NCBI RefSeq assembly: GCF_030252345.1
Contig: NZ_CP126980.1
Location: 2,495,501-2,559,500, forward strand
Direction of reading: 5' to 3'
Origin: Actinoplanes oblitus
Lineage (GTDB): Bacteria; Actinomycetota; Actinomycetes; Mycobacteriales; Micromonosporaceae
Length of the DNA stretch: 64,000 nt
Below are positions 8,069-16,731 of this stretch, piece after piece. Under the pieces are notes generated by a model. The model searched no databases and was not told where the DNA came from. It saw only the letters and a list, made by a program, of their open reading frames with translations. Both the position numbers and the translations under genes were made by a program. The first letter of the stretch is position 1. The number at the start of each line of letters is the position of its first letter.

Positions 8069-9295
8069 ATGTCGGCTCTCGACATCGTCGGCGACGACCT
8101 GAAGACCGAACTTCCCGGCGGCGAGACCGTCCGGTTCGCGCACCTCGACTACGCGGCGTCGGCGCCCTGCGTGGCAGCGGCCGCCGACGCGGTGGCCGAG
8201 CTGCTGCCCCGGTACGGCAGCGTGCACCGCGGGACCGGGGTCCGGTCGCAGACCTCGACGGTGGCGTACGAGGTGGCCCGCGACGTGGTGGCCGAGTTCG
8301 TCGGCGCCCGCCCCGGCGACCAGGTGATCTTCACGCGGAACACCACCGACGCGCTGAACCTGCTGGCCCGGGCGCTGCCGGCCGGGACCACCACGATCCT
8401 GTTCGACGGCGAGCACCACGCGAACCTGCTGCCCTGGCCCAACCCGCTGCGCCTGCCGACCCCGGCCTCGCCCTACTTCGCGGTGCACGCGCTGAAGGCC
8501 GCCCTGCGTGAGCTGCGGACCCCGGCGGTCCTGGCGATCACCGGAGCCAGCAACGTCACCGGCGAGATCTGGCCGGTCCGGGAGCTCGCCGACGTGGCGC
8601 ACACCTACGGCGCCCGGGTGATCGTCGACGCCGCCCAGCTCGCCCCGCACGCCCCGGTCGACCTGGACGAGCTCGGCGCCGACTACCTCGCCTTCTCCGG
8701 CCACAAGCTGTACGCGCCGTTCGGGGCGGGTGTCCTGGCCGGCCGCTCGGACTGGCTGGACGCCGCCGACCCGTACCTGCGCGGTGGTGGCGCCAGCGCC
8801 ACTGTCGGCTCCCTGCCGGGCGAGCTGACCTGGGCCGACGGGCCGGCCCGGCACGAGGGCGGCACCCCCAACCTGCTCGGGGCGGTGGCGCTGGCAGCGG
8901 TCTGCGGTGCCCTGCTGGTGGCGGATCGGGACGCCCTGCACCGGCACGAGCAGGAACTGCTGGGCCGCCTGCGGGACGGGCTGCGGGGCGTGCCGGGCGC
9001 CCGGGAGGTGAGCGTCTTCGGCCCGGATCATCAGCGGGTCGGTATCGTCTCGCTCGCGTTGCCCGGGCACGACCCGGCGGAGGTCGCGCATCGGCTGGGA
9101 CGCGAGCACGGGATCGGGGTGCGGGCCGGTCAGTTCTGCGCGCATCCGCTGGTGCGGCGCCTGACCGGCACCGAGAAACCGGACAGCTGCGCGGCCGCCG
9201 GCACGGGCCTGCTGCGGGCCAGTTTCGGCCTGGGCAGCACGACCGAGGACGTGGACCGCTTCGTCGCCGCGCTGGATCTCGTCCTGCGCACCTGA
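8069..9295 (+). CDS. Class V aminotransferase, cysteine desulfurase-like
   Basis: A 408-residue PLP enzyme of fold type I. The cofactor lysine is K213 in SGHKLYAPFG, the substrate-side motif is VIVDAAQLAPHAP, and the C-terminal RAGQFCAHPLVRRLTG places Cys357 where SufS/Csd desulfurases carry their catalytic cysteine. It would release sulfur from cysteine (or a related substrate) to an acceptor. Control by a SAM riboswitch 34 bp upstream supports a role in sulfur amino acid use. ATG 8069 has a strong GGCGGAGG site. It is not linked to suf/isc genes here, so a role other than Fe-S assembly is likely. Confidence 0.8.
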   Translation: MSALDIVGDDLKTELPGGETVRFAHLDYAASAPCVAAAADAVAELLPRYGSVHRGTGVRSQTSTVAYEVARDVVAEFVGARPGDQVIFTRNTTDALNLLARALPAGTTTILFDGEHHANLLPWPNPLRLPTPASPYFAVHALKAALRELRTPAVLAITGASNVTGEIWPVRELADVAHTYGARVIVDAAQLAPHAPVDLDELGADYLAFSGHKLYAPFGAGVLAGRSDWLDAADPYLRGGGASATVGSLPGELTWADGPARHEGGTPNLLGAVALAAVCGALLVADRDALHRHEQELLGRLRDGLRGVPGAREVSVFGPDHQRVGIVSLALPGHDPAEVAHRLGREHGIGVRAGQFCAHPLVRRLTGTEKPDSCAAAGTGLLRASFGLGSTTEDVDRFVAALDLVLRT

Positions 9296-9348
9296 GTAGC
9301 TACCGCGATCGTCCTGCACGCCGCGCGGAACCGGCCGATAAAGCGGGA

Positions 9349-11586
9349 GTGACCTGGCTGAGATGGCTGCCCGCCGGCGGCAAGCTACGCGACGAGGACT
9401 GGTCGGCACGCCACCGCCTGCTGACCATCATCCTCGCCGTGGCCGTGGTCGCGGTGACCGTCTTCGGTACCCTCCGCCCGGGCGGCGCCCTCACCCTGCT
9501 CTGGACCGATCTGCTGGTGCTGCCGTGCGTGGTCGCCGCCAGCCGGCTCCCGCACCGCCGCCTGCGCTCGGTCAGCGTCGCGATCGGTTTCACCGTCGCC
9601 TGCGCCGGTTTCGTCTCGCTCAGCAACGGCCTGACCGAGGCGCACTTCGCGTTCTTCGTCGCGGTCGCCGCGCTCGCCCTCTACCGCGACTGGGCGCCGT
9701 TCGGGGCGTTCCTGGTGGCCACCACGCTGCACCACGGTCTGTTCGGGGCGCTGGCCGGCACGCACACCTACGACCACAGCTCGGCCAAGGCGCACCCGCT
9801 GGTCTGGGCCGCGCTGCACGGTTTGGCGGTGCTGCTCGCGGCCGGCTTCCAGGTGGTCGCCTGGGGCCTGACCGAGACCGAGGAACGGCGCGCGCAGAAC
9901 AACCTGGAGGAGAGCCAGGCCCAGCTCAGCGTCGCCTTCGACGAGACGCCGGTGCCGATGGCGATGTTCGCCCCGGACGGCGTGCTGCTGCGCAGCAACG
10001 CCGCGTACCGGGAGTGGTTGCGGCTGCCCGACGACCTGCCGGCCGGATTCACGGTACGCGACCTGCCGCTGATCCCGATCAACGAGGACTCCCGGGCGTT
10101 CGACAACGCTGTCGCGTCCCCGGACCCGCTCACCATGGTGCGGCAGTACCGGCGTACCGACGACGGCACGCTGATCTGGGTGCAGGTGCACAGCACCCCG
10201 CTCTACGACAAGAAGGGCCGGCTGCGGTTCGTCTTCGCGCACTGCATGGACATCACCAGCGCGCGCAACCACGAGGCCGAGCTGCGCCACCAGGTCCGGC
10301 ACGACTCGCTCACCGGGCTGCTGTCCCGCAAGGCGTTCGAGCACGACCTGGCCGAGCTGCTCGCCGGCCGGCCCCCGGTCAGCGTCGTCTACCTGGACGT
10401 GGACCGGTTCAAGTCGGTGAACGACGGCTCCGGCCACGCGGCCGGCGACGACGTGCTGCGCTCGCTGGCCGCACGGCTGTCGTCGGTGGTGCCGGCCGGC
10501 GCGCTGCTGGCCCGGCTCGGCGGCGACGAGTTCGTCGCCGCGGTGGCCGGCCCGCCCGCCGCCGGGCTGCGCCTGGGCCAGGAGATCCTCGCCGCGATGA
10601 GCGAGCCGCTCGAGGTGACCGGCAGCCTGTTGCCGGTCTCGGTGAGCGTCGGCGTCGCCTGCGAGCACGGCAGCGAGCACGCCGACGACGTGGTGCTGGC
10701 CGCCGACACCGCGATGTACGCGGCCAAGCGGGCCGGCGGCAACCGGCTGGAGGTGTTCACCGAGGACATGCGGGTGTCGGTGCACGAGCGGCTGGCCGCC
10801 GAGGCCCGGCTGCGCCAGGCGCTCGCCGGTCACCTGCCGTGGACGCTGCCGCTCTGGTTCCAGCCGGTGGTCTCCACCGTCACCGGGCAGATCATCGGCG
10901 CCGAGGCGCTGGTCCGGATGCGCACGCCGGACGGGAAGATCCTCAGCCCGTACCACTTCATCGGCGCCGCCGAGGAGACCGGCATGATCGTGCCGCTCGG
11001 CCAGCATGTGCTGCGCTCCGCGATCGAGCATCTGATCTACTGGTCCGGCCACCTGGGCTACGTGTCGGTGAACGTCAGCCCGCGCCAGCTCGCCGAGCCG
11101 GACTTCGTGCCGGTGCTGGCCGAGCTGCTCGCCCAGCACCCGGAGCTGGACCCGGCCCGGCTGGTCCTGGAGATCACCGAGACCGCGTTGCTGGCCTCGA
11201 CGGTCGACGTCACCGAGCGGCTGGCGACCGTCAAACGGCTCGGCGTACGCATCGCGCTGGACGACTTCGGCACCGGCTACAGCTCGCTGACCTGGCTCGA
11301 GTCGGTCCCGGCCGACGTGGTCAAACTGGACCGCTCGTTCGTCGCCGGCCTCGCCGAGGACCAGCGCAAGTCGTCGATCATCTCGGCGGTGCTGTGGCTG
11401 GCCCGGTCGCTGGGCATGTCGACGATCGCCGAGGGGGTCGAGGAGCCCGCCGACTGGACCGCGTTGCGGGCCGCCGGCTGCCCCGCCGTGCAGGGCTATT
11501 TCTTCAGCCCGCCGCGCCCGCCGGAGGAGTTCCAGGAGATGTTGATCAGCGGGGCGTGCGTCACCCCACTGGCGCAGTTCACCTGA
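9349..11586 (+). CDS. Membrane PAS-GGDEF-EAL cyclic-di-GMP enzyme
   Basis: A 745-residue protein that should make and/or break cyclic-di-GMP. About six hydrophobic segments occupy residues 22-170, followed by a PAS domain (about 188-300), a GGDEF domain with intact RLGGDEF (391-395), and an EAL domain with GAEALVRM, IALDDFGTGYSSL and VKLDRSFV. Both catalytic signatures look active. The product-inhibition I-site (RxxD five residues before GGDEF) is missing: that position reads PAGA. The PAS domain probably senses a small ligand. The GTG start at 9349 has GGGAG unusually close. Output may include the PilZ protein at 21,969. Confidence 0.9.
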   Translation: MTWLRWLPAGGKLRDEDWSARHRLLTIILAVAVVAVTVFGTLRPGGALTLLWTDLLVLPCVVAASRLPHRRLRSVSVAIGFTVACAGFVSLSNGLTEAHFAFFVAVAALALYRDWAPFGAFLVATTLHHGLFGALAGTHTYDHSSAKAHPLVWAALHGLAVLLAAGFQVVAWGLTETEERRAQNNLEESQAQLSVAFDETPVPMAMFAPDGVLLRSNAAYREWLRLPDDLPAGFTVRDLPLIPINEDSRAFDNAVASPDPLTMVRQYRRTDDGTLIWVQVHSTPLYDKKGRLRFVFAHCMDITSARNHEAELRHQVRHDSLTGLLSRKAFEHDLAELLAGRPPVSVVYLDVDRFKSVNDGSGHAAGDDVLRSLAARLSSVVPAGALLARLGGDEFVAAVAGPPAAGLRLGQEILAAMSEPLEVTGSLLPVSVSVGVACEHGSEHADDVVLAADTAMYAAKRAGGNRLEVFTEDMRVSVHERLAAEARLRQALAGHLPWTLPLWFQPVVSTVTGQIIGAEALVRMRTPDGKILSPYHFIGAAEETGMIVPLGQHVLRSAIEHLIYWSGHLGYVSVNVSPRQLAEPDFVPVLAELLAQHPELDPARLVLEITETALLASTVDVTERLATVKRLGVRIALDDFGTGYSSLTWLESVPADVVKLDRSFVAGLAEDQRKSSIISAVLWLARSLGMSTIAEGVEEPADWTALRAAGCPAVQGYFFSPPRPPEEFQEMLISGACVTPLAQFT

Positions 11587-11629
11587 TCGAAACCACCGGA
11601 CGGCTCGCGCCGGTTAGAGTCCCGCCATC

Positions 11630-13843
11630 CTGGACAACGTTGATCCCTTCATCGGCACCGCGGCGACCGACCTGCCCCGCGCACTCGGTCTGGCCGCCAC
11701 CTGGTGGTGGCCCAAGCCGCAGGTGGGTAACACCCACCCGGGCGCGACCTCGCCGCTGGGCATGGTCTCGGCCTGCGCCTACTCGGGCGCCTACCCCACC
11801 GGTTACGGCCGGTACGCGAAGAACACCGAGGGCGTGCCCGAGGAGATGTTCGAGCGCACCCAGGCCTCCGGGTTCACCCACTTCCAGCAATCCGGAACCG
11901 GGGCAATCCGGAAATATTACAACTATGTCCGGGTCACCCCGATGGTCCAGCCGCTCGACGACCTCGGGCAGTCCTGGGCGCTGCACGACGAACGCGCCGA
12001 GCCCGGCTACTACGCCGCCAACCTGGACACCGGGGTGCGCAGCGAGATCACCGTGGGCGAGAAGGTCGCCGTGCACCGGTACACCTTCCCCGACCACCAC
12101 AGCGCCCGGGTGGTCATCGACCTGAGCTGCGGCGGGCTGGCCATCGACCTGGGACGCACGGTGCCGCTGCGCGCCCAGGTGGAGAGCATGGGCCACGGCC
12201 GCGCGCAGGGCACCGTGGTGATGGAGGGCGTGCCGCTCTCGGTCTACCTGGAGGCGGACGCCCCCGGCTGGCGGCAGATGCTCTGGTACGACCGCCGCCT
12301 CATCCCGGGCGGCACCCGGCTCGACTTCGACAGCATCCGGCACACCACGCTGCGCCCGTTCGGCCTGCTGTTCATGGGCCCGGCCCGCGCCGGGCAGACC
12401 GTCGAGGTGCGGATGGGTTTCTCGCTGCGCGGCTGCGAGCAGGCCCGGGAGAACCTGCGCCGGGAGTGCGGCGCCACCGCGCCGGCCTTCGAGCAGGTGC
12501 GCGCCCGGACCCGGCACCGCTGGCGCGACCACCTCGACCGGGTGCGGGTCGACGGCGGCAGCCCGGCCCGGCGCACGGTGATGGCGACGGCGCTCTACCA
12601 CTCGCTGATCAAGCCGTGCTTCGCCGACGACGAGAGCCCGTTCTGGCCCAGCTCCGGACCGTACGCGTTCGACATCTGCACCATGTGGGACATCTACAAG
12701 ACGCAGCTCCCGCTGCTCCAGGCGATCGCCCCGGAGCGGGCCATGGAACTGCTCGAATCGCTGATCCGGGTGTGCGAGGAGGAGGGCAACTTCCCGATCG
12801 GCTATCGGATGGCCCGTGGCGCCGACCGGTTCTTCCGGCAGGCGTCGGCGCTGGCGCACACCGCCATCGCCGACGCGCACGCGCTCGGCCGCGGTGGTGT
12901 CGACTGGGGCTGGGCGCTCGTGCACATGGTCGACGACCTGCGCCGGATGTACGGCGAGGACTTCTTCGAGCACGGCGTCGTGCACCCGATCACGCACACG
13001 CTCGACCTCGCGTACGCCCACCACTGCACCGCCAAGCTGGCCCGCGCCCTCAACGACCACCGCCTCGCCGAGGACCTGGAACGCCGCGGCCGCCAGTGGG
13101 TGAACGCGTTCGACCCGGCCGGCGGACTGCTGCGCGACTCGGAGTTCTACGAGGGCGGCAAGTGGAACTACTCGTTCCGGCTGCTGCACGACATGGCCGC
13201 CCGGATCGAGCTGGCCGGCGGCGACAGCGGCTTCCTCAGCAAACTGGACAAATTCTTCGGGTACGGCGCCGAGCCGGTCACCCAGCCCGGCGTCCGCCCG
13301 CAGCCGGCCGAGATGGCCCTCGGTTACGCCCTCAACCGGTTCGAGGGGCTGAACAACGAGCCGGACATGGAGGCGCCGTGGGCGTACCACTACGCCGGTC
13401 GCCCGGACCGCACCGCCGAGGTGGTGCAGTCCGCGCTGACCTGGCAGTTCGGCACCGGCCCCGGTGGGCTGCCGGGCAACGACGACTCGGGCGGCCTGAG
13501 CTCCTGGTACGTCTGGGCGTCGCTGGGCCTGTTCCCGGTGGCCGGTCAGAGCCTGTTCCTGGTGAACGCGCCGGCGTTCGCCAGGGCCGCGCTGCGCGCC
13601 GGTGACGAGGAGTTCGTCATCGAGACCAGCGGGCACCGCGACATCCCGATCGGCGTGGACGGCGTCGGCGCCGACCCGCCCACCCAGTACGTCCAGTCCG
13701 CCACCCTGAACGGCAAACCGCTGCACGCGGCACATCTGTCCGCTGCCGACGTCCATCGCGGCGGCCGGCTGCACCTGCGGCTCGGCCCCGAACCATCGAC
13801 GTGGGGACACGGGATCCGCCCGCCGTCCCACTCCCACCCCTGA
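11630..13843 (+). CDS. GH92 alpha-mannosidase, cytoplasmic, non-standard start
   Basis: A calcium-dependent exo-alpha-mannosidase of family GH92. Conserved blocks: VDPFIGT near the N-terminus, GNTHPGATSPLGMV, NNEPDMEAPWAYHYAG, and GLPGNDDSGGLSSWYVW with the catalytic acidic residues. There is no signal peptide, so it acts inside the cell. The first ATG/GTG in frame (GTG 11723) would delete VDPFIGT. That motif is encoded from CTG 11630 (LDNVDPFIGT), preceded by ATC 11627 and, after a TAG at 11615, no other start. I therefore place the start at CTG 11630. The gene sits directly before a glycosyltransferase, suggesting mannoside or trehalose-like glycan turnover. Confidence 0.8.
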   Translation: MDNVDPFIGTAATDLPRALGLAATWWWPKPQVGNTHPGATSPLGMVSACAYSGAYPTGYGRYAKNTEGVPEEMFERTQASGFTHFQQSGTGAIRKYYNYVRVTPMVQPLDDLGQSWALHDERAEPGYYAANLDTGVRSEITVGEKVAVHRYTFPDHHSARVVIDLSCGGLAIDLGRTVPLRAQVESMGHGRAQGTVVMEGVPLSVYLEADAPGWRQMLWYDRRLIPGGTRLDFDSIRHTTLRPFGLLFMGPARAGQTVEVRMGFSLRGCEQARENLRRECGATAPAFEQVRARTRHRWRDHLDRVRVDGGSPARRTVMATALYHSLIKPCFADDESPFWPSSGPYAFDICTMWDIYKTQLPLLQAIAPERAMELLESLIRVCEEEGNFPIGYRMARGADRFFRQASALAHTAIADAHALGRGGVDWGWALVHMVDDLRRMYGEDFFEHGVVHPITHTLDLAYAHHCTAKLARALNDHRLAEDLERRGRQWVNAFDPAGGLLRDSEFYEGGKWNYSFRLLHDMAARIELAGGDSGFLSKLDKFFGYGAEPVTQPGVRPQPAEMALGYALNRFEGLNNEPDMEAPWAYHYAGRPDRTAEVVQSALTWQFGTGPGGLPGNDDSGGLSSWYVWASLGLFPVAGQSLFLVNAPAFARAALRAGDEEFVIETSGHRDIPIGVDGVGADPPTQYVQSATLNGKPLHAAHLSAADVHRGGRLHLRLGPEPSTWGHGIRPPSHSHP

Positions 13844-13855
13844 GAGGGAATGACC

Positions 13856-15109
13856 ATGAGCCGTCCTACCCGGAGACTCGTGATCGCGGTCCGCGCCGAC
13901 CCCGTTGTCTGCGGACACTCGGGCGAGGCACGCAACCTCGCCGAAGTGGCCCTGACCCGGGGTTTCGACGACGTCCGCCTGCTCACCTGGCCGATCCCCG
14001 CGCTGCAGGCGGCCGGCCTGCCGCTGAAGCCGCTCGACCGGCTGTTGCCGTACAGCGCGGGCATCACCGTCGAACGGCCCGAGGCGGTCGGCGACTACCG
14101 GGTGCCGGACGGCCGTCACCTGGCCGGGCTCACCGGCCGGCTGGTCGAGCTGCTCAGCGACGGCGTGCCGACCGTGTGCCTGTCGATGTACCTGGTCCCG
14201 CACACCCAGGTGATCAACGACGCGGTCACCGCGGCCCGCGCCGCCGGTTTCCGGACCGACGTGCGCACCATCGCCAAGGCGGTCGGCTCGGACGTCACCA
14301 ACGTGATCCGCTCCTGCCTGCGCGAGGGCCGCTTCGGTGCCGCGACGGTGCTGCTCACCACGTTCCTGGCCAGCGACCAGGTGGTGGCGGTCTCGGAGTA
14401 CACCCGGGACGAGATCATCGCCGCGGCCGAGGAGGTGGACGCGCACTGCGGTACCGGCTTCGCCCAGCGGTGCCGGGAGCGGGTCACCGTCAGTTACCCG
14501 CCGATCGACTCGTCGGCGTTCCTCGGGCTCGGCGACGAGGCGATCGAGGAGGCCCTGGCGCGACGCGGCCTCAAGCGCGGCAAGTACCTGCTCTTCCTGT
14601 CCCGGGTGGCCCGGGCCAAGGGCATCTACGACCTGGTCATGGCGTACCGCCGGATGCGGGCCCGGACGGAGGTGCCGCTGGTCGTGGCCGGCACCGGGCC
14701 GGCCCTCGACCACGTCCGCGCGATGGCGAAGGAGGACGACCGGGTCGTCTTCCTCACCGACGTGGACGACGACGAGAAGCCGCTGCTGATGGCCGGCTGC
14801 GCCGCCTACGCGCTGCCCACCAAGCCCGAGCCGGACTTCGTCGAGACCTTCGGCATCGCGCTGGCCGAGAAGATGCTGGCCGGCGGCGGCCCGATCGTCA
14901 CCACCCGGACCGGTGGCACCGGCGAGGCCGTCGGCGACACCGCCATCATCGTCGAGGCCGGCGACGTCGACGCCCTGGCCGACGCCCTCGACCACGCCAT
15001 CCTCGACATGCCCGAGGCGGAGAGGCAGGCGATGGAGTCCCGGGCCCGGGCCCACGCCCTGTCCTTCGACCGCACCGCCGTCTTCGACGCCCTCTTCCTG
15101 CCCGGCTGA
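13856..15109 (+). CDS. GT-B glycosyltransferase (family 1/4-like)
   Basis: About 417 residues. The C-terminal half has the glycosyltransferase group 1 pattern: YLLFLSRVARAKGIYDLV, LVVAGTGP, and the nucleotide-sugar acidic motif EPDFVETFGIALAEKML. The N-terminal half has a VVCGHSGEARNLAE segment typical of GT-B acceptor domains. It should transfer a sugar from an NDP-sugar; donor and acceptor are unknown. It lies 12 bp after the GH92 gene, so the two are one transcription unit. Two ATGs exist (13850, 13856); the second has the better spacing from GAGAGGGA. Confidence 0.8.
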   Translation: MSRPTRRLVIAVRADPVVCGHSGEARNLAEVALTRGFDDVRLLTWPIPALQAAGLPLKPLDRLLPYSAGITVERPEAVGDYRVPDGRHLAGLTGRLVELLSDGVPTVCLSMYLVPHTQVINDAVTAARAAGFRTDVRTIAKAVGSDVTNVIRSCLREGRFGAATVLLTTFLASDQVVAVSEYTRDEIIAAAEEVDAHCGTGFAQRCRERVTVSYPPIDSSAFLGLGDEAIEEALARRGLKRGKYLLFLSRVARAKGIYDLVMAYRRMRARTEVPLVVAGTGPALDHVRAMAKEDDRVVFLTDVDDDEKPLLMAGCAAYALPTKPEPDFVETFGIALAEKMLAGGGPIVTTRTGGTGEAVGDTAIIVEAGDVDALADALDHAILDMPEAERQAMESRARAHALSFDRTAVFDALFLPG

Positions 15110-15116
15110 CGCGCGC

Positions 15117-15145
15117 GCGGGGGCGACCGGCGCGGCCGCCCCCGC
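15117..15145 (+). terminator. GC-rich hairpin between convergent genes
   Basis: An 8-bp perfect stem, GCGGGGGC at 15117-15124 with GCCCCCGC at 15138-15145, lies between the stops of the glycosyltransferase and the convergent reductase. There is no U tract, as is common in actinomycete terminators. Confidence 0.5.
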
Positions 15146-15151
15146 CCGGTG

Positions 15152-15745
15152 TCAGCGGCGCACCCGGTAGCCCAGGTGCAGCACCCGGTCGCCCTGGATC
15201 ACCACGTGCGGATCCTCCAGCAGGTGCTGGGCGTCGACCGCGCCGAAGAAGCGCCTGCCCGACCCGAACACCACCGGCACCACGTCGATCGCCACCTCGT
15301 CGGCGAGGCCGGCGGCCAGGACCTGGCCGCCCACGTCGCCGGCGTTCACCGCCACGGTCCGCTCGCCGGCCAGCTCCTGGGCCTTGGCGATGGCCGCCGG
15401 CACGCCGGCGACGAAGTGGTACGACGCCTCCGGGTGCCAGCCCTCGGGCTTGGGCCGGTGGGACACCACGACCACGTGATCGCCGGCCGGCGGCCTGCCC
15501 TCCCAGCCGTTCGTCAGGTCGAACAGGCGACGCCCGATCACCGTCGCGCCGATCGACGCCCACATCGGCCGGACGTACGCCGCCGACGCGCGGGAGACCC
15601 GGAAGCGGCTGTCCCACCCGGAATCGCCGGTCACGATCGGGGTGTCCCCGTTGCGGTACCAGTCGTGCAGCGGCCCGACGCCGTCCTTCTCGTCGGCCAG
15701 GAAACCGTCCACCGACATCGCGCTGTGCAGGATCACGGTGCCCAC
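15152..15745 (-). CDS. Dihydrofolate reductase-like (RibD C-terminal) protein
   Basis: A 197-residue NADPH-dependent reductase of the RibD C-terminal/DHFR-like group. Seen: VILHSAMSVDGFLADE at the N-terminus, ATVIGRRLFD, DHVVVVSHRP, and the C-terminal IDVVPVVFGSGRRFF, all typical. It lacks a deaminase domain, so it is not a full RibD. Members reduce pterin-, riboflavin- or other carbonyl-type substrates, mostly untested. It lies 16 bp from the SRPBCC gene on the same strand and may share its ArsR-controlled operon. Confidence 0.8.
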   Translation of the reverse strand: MGTVILHSAMSVDGFLADEKDGVGPLHDWYRNGDTPIVTGDSGWDSRFRVSRASAAYVRPMWASIGATVIGRRLFDLTNGWEGRPPAGDHVVVVSHRPKPEGWHPEASYHFVAGVPAAIAKAQELAGERTVAVNAGDVGGQVLAAGLADEVAIDVVPVVFGSGRRFFGAVDAQHLLEDPHVVIQGDRVLHLGYRVRR

Positions 15746-15761
15746 GGTGGCTCCTTCCGGG

Positions 15762-16235
15762 TCAGAGGGCGCCCTTGGCGGCCAGGGCGTCGAGTTTGGC
15801 GTATCCCTCGTTCACGCCGGTCTCCATGCCGCTCCGGAGCCAGGCGTCGCGGCTCTCGAAGCTGTCCACCAGGGACTGCGCGTGCAGCCGGGTGCGGCCG
15901 TCGCCCAGGTCCTCGAAGGTCATCGTCTGCAGGGCGACACCGTCCGGGTCGCCCTCGAAGGTGAACGTCTGGACGATCCGGTCCGGGCGCACCTCGTGGA
16001 AGCAGCCGCGGAACCCGTACTCCTCGTCGCCGCGCACCGCCACGTAACGCCAGGCGCCGCCGGAGACGGCGTCCCAGCGCTCGACGCGGGTGGTCGTCGA
16101 GTCCGGTCCGCACCACTGGGCGAACAACTCCGGGTCGGTGTGCGCGCGGAACAGCTGCTCCGGCGTCGCCGTGAAGTCCCGGGTGATCCGGATGATCGGC
16201 AGGTCCTTGTCGGCTTCGATCCGTGCCTCGTGCAT
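15762..16235 (-). CDS. SRPBCC / AHSA1-type protein
   Basis: About 157 residues with one SRPBCC (AHSA1) lipid/ligand-binding domain: IIRITRDFTATPEQLFRA at the start, QWCGPD, GGAWRYVAV and a C-terminal long helix around SGMETGVNEGYAKLDALA. Such proteins are commonly encoded after an ArsR regulator, as here; their ligands are mostly unknown. The ATG at 16235 is preferred because GGAGGG lies nine bases upstream. A nearer ATG at 16244 would overlap the regulator stop by ATGA. Confidence 0.8.
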   Translation of the reverse strand: MHEARIEADKDLPIIRITRDFTATPEQLFRAHTDPELFAQWCGPDSTTTRVERWDAVSGGAWRYVAVRGDEEYGFRGCFHEVRPDRIVQTFTFEGDPDGVALQTMTFEDLGDGRTRLHAQSLVDSFESRDAWLRSGMETGVNEGYAKLDALAAKGAL

Positions 16236-16240
16236 GGTCC

Positions 16241-16573
16241 TCATCCCTCCTGCTCGTTCATGGTCCGCAACACCGCGTCCAGGCGCTGGTAGCGCGCCTC
16301 GGCCCGGCGCCGGTACTGCTCGATCCAGCCACCGACCTCGTCGAAGACGTCCCGCTCCAGTCGCACCGACCGCGGTTGCGGCCCGGCCGGGCGGCTGACC
16401 AGGCCGGCCTCCTCCAGCACCTTGAGGTGCTTGTAGACCGCCTGCAGCGACATCCGGTACGGCTCGGCGAGCTGGTTGACAGTCGCGTCGCCGGTGGCCA
16501 GGCGCGCCACCATGTCGCGGCGCGTCGGGTCGGCCAGCGCGGCGAACACCCGCGACAGCTCGTCCGCCGGCAT
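16241..16573 (-). CDS. ArsR-family transcriptional regulator
   Basis: A 110-residue winged-helix regulator: LSRVFAALADPTRRDMVARL, then the recognition helix YRMSLQAVYKHLKVLEEAGL and wing VSRPAGPQPRSVRLE. No metal-binding cysteine pair is seen, which fits the non-metal ArsR proteins paired with SRPBCC genes. The start MPADELSRVF (16573) is chosen; 21 extra codons upstream are possible but non-conserved. It probably represses its own operon (ArsR-SRPBCC-reductase) from the two CAAC..GTT sites just upstream. Confidence 0.85.
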   Translation of the reverse strand: MPADELSRVFAALADPTRRDMVARLATGDATVNQLAEPYRMSLQAVYKHLKVLEEAGLVSRPAGPQPRSVRLERDVFDEVGGWIEQYRRRAEARYQRLDAVLRTMNEQEG

Positions 16574-16587
16574 CGCCCACCTCGTTT

Positions 16588-16647
16588 CAACTAATCGGTT
16601 TAAAGACAAGCTAGCCGCCCGCCGGAAGGATGTCAACCAATGAGTTG
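16588..16647 (-). promoter_or_regulatory. Two candidate ArsR operator sites
   Basis: Two similar imperfect palindromes precede the ArsR gene: CAACTAATCGGTTT (16588-16601) and CAACCAATGAGTTG (16634-16647). They match at 10 of 14 positions, with centres 46 bases apart. The second is part of the symmetric TCAAC-N6-GTTGA. Position and form suggest autoregulation; no binding data. Confidence 0.5.
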
Positions 16648-16731
16648 AAAGGCCAGCTCATATCGCACGGGGAGATTGCTCAGTCGGTCGGGCGGTCCGG
16701 TGTGGAGGGCCGGTTGTTAGGGTGGCGGCCA

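Noticed and set aside
11579..15055. A 1,158-codon open frame on the minus strand
   Set aside because: It is antisense to the GH92 and glycosyltransferase genes. Its open state follows from their GC-rich third positions, and its translation is Gly/Val/His/Arg-rich with no domain.
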